Shown piece by piece: positions 7,418 through 12,123 of a DNA stretch of 12,123 nucleotides. Under the pieces are notes generated by a model. That model saw only the letters and a program-made list of their open reading frames with translations. It searched no databases and was not told the origin of the DNA. Made by a program: the position numbers and the translations under genes. The stretch's first letter is position 1. Each line of letters begins with the position of its first letter. The DNA comes from JAHZFN01 sp965149945. GTDB taxonomy: Bacteria; Bacillota; Dehalobacteriia; UBA4068; UBA4997. The stretch is from assembly GCA_965149945.1 (NCBI GenBank), contig CBCTTQ010000038.1:1-12123 (forward strand), read 5' to 3'.

Positions 7418-7783
7418 TTGCAAAGCGATGTACAGTTCAGTGAAGCGAATTCCGTGTTAATAAAAAAATCTCTGCGCTCCGGGCAAAAGATTCAATTTGC
7501 CGGCAATGTGATTGTAGAAGGTGACATTAACCCCGGAGCTGAAGTTATTGCCGACGGCAACATCATTGTCATGGGTACTCTTTGGGGCACTGTTCATGCC
7601 GGCGCCAAAGGAGATAAAAACGCCAGTGTATTGGCTTTTCAGTTACGGCCGACTCAAATAAGAATCGGTGATCATTTCACACGTCCGCCGGACGGCATTG
7701 AAGCCAAACTTTGTTTTGCCCCGGAGATTGCCTTGATCCGTGACGGCAAGGTGGTTATTGAAGAATATGAACCAATCAAATAA
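7418..7783 (+). CDS. minC: MinC consisting of the C-terminal domain only
   Basis: MinC normally has an N-terminal FtsZ-inhibiting domain and a C-terminal beta-helix domain that dimerises and binds MinD, with a total of about 220 residues. This protein is 121 residues and matches the C-terminal domain only: SLRSGQKI (18-25) with the RSGQ MinD-contact motif, GDINPGAEVIADGNIIVMG (35-53), HAGAKGD (60-66), LRPTQIRI (76-83), and PEIALIRDGKVVIEEY (102-117). The start is TTG with a good ribosome site. The reading frame is closed at 7367 and only 200 bp separate it from mrdA, so no N-terminal domain is encoded in this locus, and the short upstream frame shows no resemblance to one. The repeat-glycine framework is intact, so it looks like a working short gene rather than a decayed one. 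It lies 23 bp before minD. Confidence 0.88.
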   Translation: MQSDVQFSEANSVLIKKSLRSGQKIQFAGNVIVEGDINPGAEVIADGNIIVMGTLWGTVHAGAKGDKNASVLAFQLRPTQIRIGDHFTRPPDGIEAKLCFAPEIALIRDGKVVIEEYEPIK

Positions 7784-7806
7784 ATCTATGGAAACGGAGG
7801 ATCACT

Positions 7807-8598
7807 ATGGGTGAGGTAATTGTGGTAACATCAGGCAAAGGCGGCGTGGGAAAGACAACTACCACTGCTAATTTGGGAACCGGTTTGGCACAGCAAGGGA
7901 AAATGGTAGTAATGATTGATACAGACATCGGTTTGCGAAATTTAGATGTGGTGCTGGGTCTGGAAAATCGCATTGTCTATGATTTGGTCGACGCGGTGCG
8001 CGGTACTTGTAAATTAAAACAGGCTTTGATTAAAGACAAACGTTTTGAAAACATGTACTTGCTGCCAGCGGCTCAGACCAAAGACAAAACAGCCGTAAAC
8101 CAGAAACAAATGATTGCCCTGACAGAGGTTTTGAAAAAAGAGTTTGATTATGTGATTATTGATTGTCCGGCAGGAATTGAACATGGTTTTAAAAATGCCA
8201 TTGCCGGCGCCGACAAGGCCATTGTAGTTTCCACGCCGGAAGTTTCCGCCGTGCGGGATGCCGATCGCATTATCGGTCTGCTGGAATCGGCAAATCTGAC
8301 TGCTCCGCAGTTGATTATCAATCGAATCCGTACTAAAATGGTGCAGGCAGGGGATATGATGAGTGTTGAAGATATGCTGGAAATCTTGGCTGTGGACTTG
8401 TTGGGAATTGTTCCCGATGATGATTCCATTGTCACTTCTACTAACCGGGGAGAACCGGCTGTTTTAGATTCTGCCTCTCGCGCCGGGGAAGCTTATCGCA
8501 ATATTACCCGTCGTTTGTTGGGGGAAGACGTCCCTTTGATGGATCTTTCCGCCTCCGACAGCCTGTTGCAGAGGATCAGAGGATTATTTCGTAAATAG
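7807..8598 (+). CDS. minD: Septum site-determining ATPase MinD
   Basis: Membrane-binding ATPase that recruits MinC and is released by MinE, setting the division site. The 263 residues are typical. Seen: deviant Walker A GKGGVGKTT (10-18) with signature Lys11 and Lys16, Asp40 in the MIDTDIGLRNLD stretch (36-47), IIDCPAG (117-123) with Asp119 for the switch region, and a C-terminal amphipathic membrane-targeting helix (LLQRIRGLFRK, 253-263). The ATG follows GGAGG (7796-7800) by six bases. It sits 23 bp after minC and 15 bp before minE, indicating one minCDE transcription unit. All residues needed for the ATPase cycle and membrane binding are present. Confidence 0.97.
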   Translation: MGEVIVVTSGKGGVGKTTTTANLGTGLAQQGKMVVMIDTDIGLRNLDVVLGLENRIVYDLVDAVRGTCKLKQALIKDKRFENMYLLPAAQTKDKTAVNQKQMIALTEVLKKEFDYVIIDCPAGIEHGFKNAIAGADKAIVVSTPEVSAVRDADRIIGLLESANLTAPQLIINRIRTKMVQAGDMMSVEDMLEILAVDLLGIVPDDDSIVTSTNRGEPAVLDSASRAGEAYRNITRRLLGEDVPLMDLSASDSLLQRIRGLFRK

Positions 8599-8613
8599 AA
8601 GGGAGGAGTCACC

Positions 8614-8901
8614 ATGGCTTTTGGGGAGTTGCTCAATCGCTTGTTGGCAAAAAGTCAACCAAAGGATTCTAAACAAATTGCCAAAGAACGGCTGAAGTTG
8701 GTTCTCGTACAGGATCGGGCAAGCGCTTTGCCTGATGAAATCATGGAAGACATGCGTACGGATCTGATTTGTGTAATTTCCAAATATATGGATATCGACG
8801 TTTCTCAGTTGAATTTTGGGTTGAGTAAAAGTGATGAGGAGGTGGCGTTGATCGCTAATATTCCGGTGATCAGAATTAAAAGAGAAAAAGATATTTGCTG
8901 A
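8614..8901 (+). CDS. minE: Cell division topological specificity factor MinE
   Basis: Stimulates MinD ATPase and removes MinCD from mid-cell. The 95 residues fit the family. Seen: a short amphipathic membrane-targeting start (MAFGELLNRLLA, 1-12), the MinD-contact segment with AKERLKLVLVQDR (23-35), and the topological domain with the pattern R..L..VI.KY..ID (about 48-62). GGGAGGAG (8601-8608) lies five bases before the ATG. Its presence with MinC and MinD indicates an E. coli-type three-protein Min set, as found in many Clostridia, in contrast with the MinCD-MinJ-DivIVA arrangement of Bacillus. No terminator follows, so some transcripts may read on into rodA. Confidence 0.95.
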   Translation: MAFGELLNRLLAKSQPKDSKQIAKERLKLVLVQDRASALPDEIMEDMRTDLICVISKYMDIDVSQLNFGLSKSDEEVALIANIPVIRIKREKDIC

Positions 8902-8924
8902 AGCGCAATAATTGTCAAATCCAC

Positions 8925-8953
8925 TTGAAAAAAAGACAAATAAACATTATAAT
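8925..8953 (+). promoter_or_regulatory. Strong predicted sigma-A promoter for rodA
   Basis: TTGAAA (8925-8930), 17 bp, then perfect TATAAT (8948-8953): eleven of twelve hexamer consensus positions fit. It lies 41 bp before the chosen rodA start. This gives rodA expression independent of minCDE. Confidence 0.82.
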
Positions 8954-8994
8954 GAAGAAGTGTATATTTGTTTTAAGGAAAAGTGGAGAGTTTT

Positions 8995-10158
8995 ATGTTT
9001 GATAAACGTTTATGGAAAAATCTTGATCCTATTTTTTTGCTGTTTTTTTTCTTACTGCTGGCTTGCAGTCTTGTGATTATGAGCAGCGCGTCCATGAATC
9101 TGGTAGACGGAGACCCGTACTACTATGTAAAAAAACATGCTGCGTGGATGGGGATGGGACTGGTCATCGCAACATTGATTACCACCTTTAACTATCGCAA
9201 TTTAACAAAATGGTGCAAACCTTTATACGGTATCATGCTCGTTCTGTTGGTCGGCGTTTTATTCATGCCGGCTCAGCAGGGCGCCCATCGCTGGTATGAT
9301 TTAGGGTTTGTTGATTTTCAACCTTCAGAATTGGGAAAATTGATTACCATTGTGTTTTTTGCCGCCTTCTTAGTGTCACGACAAGACTCTATCAAAACAT
9401 GGAAGACGTTTTTCCTTTGTTTTCTGGTGGTGGGAATTCCCATGGGATTGGTACTGATTGAGCCGGACTTGGGAACTTCCATGGTATTTTTTGCTATTTT
9501 ACTGGCAATGATGTGGGTTGCGGGAATTCCCAGAAAACGAATGCTGATTTTAATCGGTGTTTTAGTTGCCATTGTGGCATTTGTCTTTTGGGATCTTTAT
9601 ATTTCCACCGATGGTTTCAACCAGATGGCGGAAGAACTGGTGATACCCCTTCCTATGCAGGCCTACCAGTTGATGCGATTGGTAATCTTTATTAATCCTT
9701 ATATGGATCCTTTGAGCAGTGGGTATCATATCATTCAGTCTCAGATTGCTATTGGATCGGGCGGATTGTTCGGCAAAGGATATGGACAAGGTACTCAAAT
9801 TCAAAATGACTTTTTGCCGGAGCATCACACAGACTTTATTTTTTCTGTAGTAGGAGAAGAATTCGGTCTGGTTGGCTGCCTTTTGTTGCTGTTGATTTTT
9901 GCTGTCATTCTTTACCGTTGTTTAACTATCGCCTTTAACGCAGGCGATTTGTTCGGAACCTTAATTGTAACAGGGATTACCATGATGTTGACTTTCCAAA
10001 TTTTTGTCAATGTCGGAATGACCATCGGTATCATGCCGGTAACCGGTATCACATTGCCTTTTATGAGTTACGGCGGAACCAGTATGCAGATTAATATGAT
10101 TGCTATCGGTCTTATTCTATCTGTGAATATTCGCAGCAAGCAACATATTTTTATCTGA
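8995..10158 (+). CDS. rodA: RodA, SEDS-family peptidoglycan glycosyltransferase
   Basis: Polytopic membrane enzyme that polymerises lipid II into glycan strands, paired with PBP2 (mrdA). The 387 residues show about ten hydrophobic segments. Seen: HRWYDLGFVDFQPSELGKL (98-116) with the conserved QPSE, IEPDLGTS (155-162), GSGGLFGKGYGQGTQ (254-268), LPEHHTDFIF (274-283) with the Asp (280) equivalent to the essential Asp of E. coli RodA, and MPVTGITLPFMSYGGTS (347-363). The NVGMTIGIMPVTG form is typical of RodA rather than FtsW or SpoVE, and the neighbourhood agrees. ATG 8995 follows GGAGAG (8985-8990); an in-frame GTG at 8983 would add four residues and has its own weaker AAGG. It has its own promoter and terminator. 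Confidence 0.93.
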   Translation: MFDKRLWKNLDPIFLLFFFLLLACSLVIMSSASMNLVDGDPYYYVKKHAAWMGMGLVIATLITTFNYRNLTKWCKPLYGIMLVLLVGVLFMPAQQGAHRWYDLGFVDFQPSELGKLITIVFFAAFLVSRQDSIKTWKTFFLCFLVVGIPMGLVLIEPDLGTSMVFFAILLAMMWVAGIPRKRMLILIGVLVAIVAFVFWDLYISTDGFNQMAEELVIPLPMQAYQLMRLVIFINPYMDPLSSGYHIIQSQIAIGSGGLFGKGYGQGTQIQNDFLPEHHTDFIFSVVGEEFGLVGCLLLLLIFAVILYRCLTIAFNAGDLFGTLIVTGITMMLTFQIFVNVGMTIGIMPVTGITLPFMSYGGTSMQINMIAIGLILSVNIRSKQHIFI

Positions 10159-10176
10159 TAAAATCAAAATTTGTAT

Positions 10177-10212
10177 CAGCGGAAGCCTTTAGGCTTCCGC
10201 TGTTTTATTTTT
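10177..10212 (+). terminator. Intrinsic terminator after rodA
   Basis: A perfect 11-bp GC-rich stem (10177-10187 with 10192-10202; CAGCGGAAGCC and its complement) with loop TTTA is followed by TTTTATTTTT (10203-10212). The remaining 10213-10349 before dacF shows no gene and no promoter I would defend. Confidence 0.93.
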
Positions 10213-10349
10213 CCTATTTAGGGATATTCGGTATTTTTTTTCAAAAGCATTTTCTTCTTCCCCATACAGAGCGGCTTTTTGGCTTGTCAGCGGTCTAAAC
10301 CATATTTCCCTGTCATAGGATATGTCAGATAATTGGTTGAGGTGATATT

Positions 10350-11525
10350 ATGCCGAAGAAATTGTTTCGATTTGTTTCAAAAGGCGCCGCGGCGATTCTG
10401 CTGTTTGCTTTTTCTTGCATTTTGCTGCCTTTACCGGCTCAGGCGGCAGAACCTCCTGCTCTGAATGCCGCTTCTTATGTTTTGATGTCTGCCGATACGG
10501 GAGAAATTTTGGCGGAAAAAAACGGAAATGAGCAACGATTTCCTGCCAGTACTACCAAACTGATGACCATGACACTGATTTTTGAAGCTCTGCGCAGTGG
10601 GCAAATCTCTCTGGAAGATTCTGTTACAACCAGTGAATACGCGGCGGGAATGGGCGGATCGCAAGTTTATCTGGAGGTAGGAGAAACCAGAACGCTGAAA
10701 GAAATGTTGATTGGGATTGCCGTAGGCTCCGGGAATGATGCTTCGGTGGCCGTGGCGGAATATTTTGCGGGCAGCGAAGAAAATTTTGTAGAAAAAATGA
10801 ACCAAAAAGCGGAAGAACTGGGAATGATCAATACCCACTATATGAATCCCCATGGTCTGCATGATGAAAATCATTATACAACGGCTCGTGATATGGCAAC
10901 GCTGGCTTATTATGTTTTACGGAATTATCCGGAAATTTTGGAATATACCAGTATTTATGAATACCAATTTCGTACAGAACCCAAACAACTGGTTCTTTGG
11001 AATACTAACAAATTACTGAAATGGTATGAAGGTGCGGACGGTTTGAAAACAGGTTATACTTCAAACGCCGGCAGAAATCTGGTTGCGACAGCCAGTCGGA
11101 ACGGAATGCGTTTGATTTCCGTCGTTATGGGGGTAGAAGCTAAAAATGGACATTTTCAGGAAAGCGGCAAACTTCTGGATTTCGGATTCAGTCAATATTC
11201 TTATGAAAAAATCTATGACCAATCTCAAGTGATCTGTTCTGTTCCTGTTGACAAAGGAGAAGCAGAACGATTGGATTTGATGACCGCGGAACCGGTCGGA
11301 ATTCTTTCGGAAAAATCAGACAGCGCTGAAATCAACAAAGAAATCACAATTGAACCCAATATCACAGCGCCCATTGCTTCAGGTCAAGTATTAGGGCAGG
11401 TCGAACTGCGCCGAGGTGATGAGGTAGTGCGTTCTGTTGATCTGGTTGCTATCACCGACGTTCCTCGGGTTTCCCTGTCTCAATGTTTTTTACGGACAGT
11501 GCGCGAGATGACAGTGATGAATTAG
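10350..11525 (+). CDS. dacF: D-alanyl-D-alanine carboxypeptidase (PBP5/DacF type)
   Basis: Secreted penicillin-binding protein that removes the terminal D-Ala from peptidoglycan stem peptides. Of 391 residues, 1-32 form a signal peptide (basic start, hydrophobic core, AQA-A cleavage site near 32/33). The peptidase S11 domain shows S-T-T-K (67-70, catalytic Ser67), SGN (127-129) and KTG (233-235), and is followed by a PBP5-like C-terminal beta domain (about 285-375). GAGGTG (10339-10344) lies five bases before the ATG. The symbol dacF rests mainly on the position just before spoIIAA, as in Bacillus; the sequence alone fits any DacA/DacB/DacF-type enzyme. The C-terminal tail after the beta domain is short, with only a possible weak amphipathic end, so membrane attachment is uncertain. 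A terminator follows, so it is probably its own transcription unit. Confidence 0.88.
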   Translation: MPKKLFRFVSKGAAAILLFAFSCILLPLPAQAAEPPALNAASYVLMSADTGEILAEKNGNEQRFPASTTKLMTMTLIFEALRSGQISLEDSVTTSEYAAGMGGSQVYLEVGETRTLKEMLIGIAVGSGNDASVAVAEYFAGSEENFVEKMNQKAEELGMINTHYMNPHGLHDENHYTTARDMATLAYYVLRNYPEILEYTSIYEYQFRTEPKQLVLWNTNKLLKWYEGADGLKTGYTSNAGRNLVATASRNGMRLISVVMGVEAKNGHFQESGKLLDFGFSQYSYEKIYDQSQVICSVPVDKGEAERLDLMTAEPVGILSEKSDSAEINKEITIEPNITAPIASGQVLGQVELRRGDEVVRSVDLVAITDVPRVSLSQCFLRTVREMTVMN

Positions 11526-11537
11526 AAGTATACAGAG

Positions 11538-11574
11538 AAAGAGAAAGATGTTTCGACGGTCTTTCTCTTTTTTT
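11538..11574 (+). terminator. Intrinsic terminator after dacF
   Basis: AAAGAGAAAGA (11538-11548) is perfectly complementary to TCTTTCTCTTT (11560-11570) around an 11-base loop, and T's run on to 11574. The stem is AT-rich, so it is weaker than the other two terminators. It separates dacF from spoIIAA. Confidence 0.75.
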
Positions 11575-11627
11575 GCGTTTTGAGGAAAGAATTGGTGTTT
11601 TTCCCTGATTCTTAGTGTTTTTTCTCC

Positions 11628-11656
11628 GCAGGAGAACAGCGCTTCAAACGCTAAAT
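11628..11656 (+). promoter_or_regulatory. Weak candidate sigma-H promoter for spoIIAA
   Basis: GCAGGAGAA (11628-11636) matches the sigma-H -35 pattern RNAGGAWWW with one mismatch. GCTAAAT (11650-11656) matches the -10 pattern RNNGAAT with one mismatch, but at 13 bp instead of the usual 11-12. The expectation that spoIIA is read by sigma-H comes from Bacillus subtilis; the sequence support here is thin. Confidence 0.25.
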
Positions 11657-11693
11657 CATAAAGCAGCGAACGCGGAAGGAAGGAGTGTCATTT

Positions 11694-12068
11694 ATGATCA
11701 TGATTGAACAAGATTCTCCCCGCTTTGGGTTCCAATACAGCGAGGGGACGCTTTACGCGCAAATTTCCGGTGAAATTGATATGGAAATTGCCGCGCAGTG
11801 GCGGGACGCATTGGATTTTGAACTGACCAAAACCCGTGCCCGAAATTTGGTGTTTGATTTCTCGCAGGTTTCGTTTATTGACAGCTCCGGTTTGGGAGTT
11901 ATTCTCGGTCGGTATAAAAAAATTGAGCGACAATGCGGAAAAGTGCTGATCCACAGCGCCAATGATATGGTGTACAAAATTTTGGTTTTATCAGGATTTG
12001 ACAAGATTATGCAAATTATCCCGCGAAATTCCGACCAGAAACAGGTAGGTGAACAGTATGAAATCTAA
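11694..12068 (+). CDS. spoIIAA: Anti-sigma F factor antagonist SpoIIAA
   Basis: STAS-domain protein that, when unphosphorylated, binds the anti-sigma factor SpoIIAB and frees sigma F in the forespore. The 124 residues cover the whole domain. Seen: the GEID turn (26-29), the strand NLVFDFSQVSFID (51-63), and the hallmark DSSGLGVILGRYKKI (63-77), nearly identical to the Bacillus protein. Ser64 corresponds to the serine phosphorylated by SpoIIAB (Ser58 in B. subtilis). ATG 11694 has AAGGAG (11680-11685) eight bases upstream; an in-frame GTG at 11685 would overlap that site, and ATG 11700 is a further option. The stop overlaps the next gene's start by 11 bp, the usual translational coupling of spoIIAA with spoIIAB. 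Confidence 0.95.
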   Translation: MIMIEQDSPRFGFQYSEGTLYAQISGEIDMEIAAQWRDALDFELTKTRARNLVFDFSQVSFIDSSGLGVILGRYKKIERQCGKVLIHSANDMVYKILVLSGFDKIMQIIPRNSDQKQVGEQYEI

Positions 12069-12123
12069 TTATGGGAGACAATTGAATTACGTAAAGACAC
12101 AGTTCGTTTGTCGAGGGGAAAAT
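12058..12123 (+). CDS. spoIIAB: Start of anti-sigma F factor SpoIIAB (cut by the window edge)
   Basis: An open frame begins at ATG 12058, inside the end of spoIIAA, with AGGTGA (12046-12051) six bases before it, and stays open for all 22 codons to the window edge. The visible start (MKSNYGRQLNYVKTQF..., ending in F..RGEN) resembles the N-terminal strand of SpoIIAB, where F..RSEN-like text is common just before the first helix. The kinase (ATP-binding) motifs lie outside the window, so the call rests on position, overlap and this short stretch. Confidence 0.78.
   Translation, partial: MKSNYGRQLNYVKTQFVCRGEN

Noticed and set aside
10213..10349. Sigma-F, sigma-G or sigma-H promoter upstream of dacF (CATAGGATA near 10314, ATAGGATAT near 10315, CATACAG at 10263).
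   Set aside because: Each resembles only one half of a consensus; partner elements at the right spacing are missing, or the start would fall in the ribosome site.

Overview
The window reads as a chromosomal segment of an endospore-forming member of the Clostridia (Bacillota). The evidence is the gene set: the start of a spoIIA operon (spoIIAA and the beginning of spoIIAB) directly after a dacF-type carboxypeptidase, a full mreBCD / PBP2 / RodA elongation set, a MinCDE system with a MinE, and strong purine-rich ribosome binding sites throughout. Species cannot be read from the sequence. All protein-coding genes run on the + strand.

Layout. Positions 1-464 hold the 5' part (most of domain I) of a group II intron on the minus strand. 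Its 5' splice junction is between 464 and 465, and the rest, including any maturase gene, would lie left of the window. Positions 465-612 are a short spacer with a promoter for folC. Then come folC (613-1932) and maf (1972-2550), followed by a promoter region and mreB-mreC-mreD-mrdA (2698-7217), closed by a strong intrinsic terminator. A 200-bp leader with two overlapping hairpins precedes minC-minD-minE (7418-8901). rodA (8995-10158) has its own near-consensus promoter and a strong terminator. dacF (10350-11525) has its own terminator, and spoIIAA (11694-12068) overlaps the start of spoIIAB, which runs off the right edge.

How the genes fit together. MreB, MreC, MreD, PBP2 (transpeptidase) and RodA (SEDS glycosyltransferase) are the core of the side-wall elongation machine. 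MinC, MinD and MinE place the division septum. DacF trims peptidoglycan stem peptides. SpoIIAA and SpoIIAB control the first forespore sigma factor, sigma F. FolC (folate polyglutamylation) and Maf (nucleotide pyrophosphatase) are housekeeping genes at the head of the cluster.

Most notable points. (1) The intron end is supported by two complementary pairings between intron loops and the adjacent exon (IBS1-EBS1 and IBS2-EBS2). (2) MinC is only 121 residues and consists of the C-terminal MinD-binding domain alone; the N-terminal FtsZ-inhibitory domain is not encoded in this locus. I found no clear sign of a wholly new multi-gene system; the genes are a well-known cell-shape, division and sporulation cluster.
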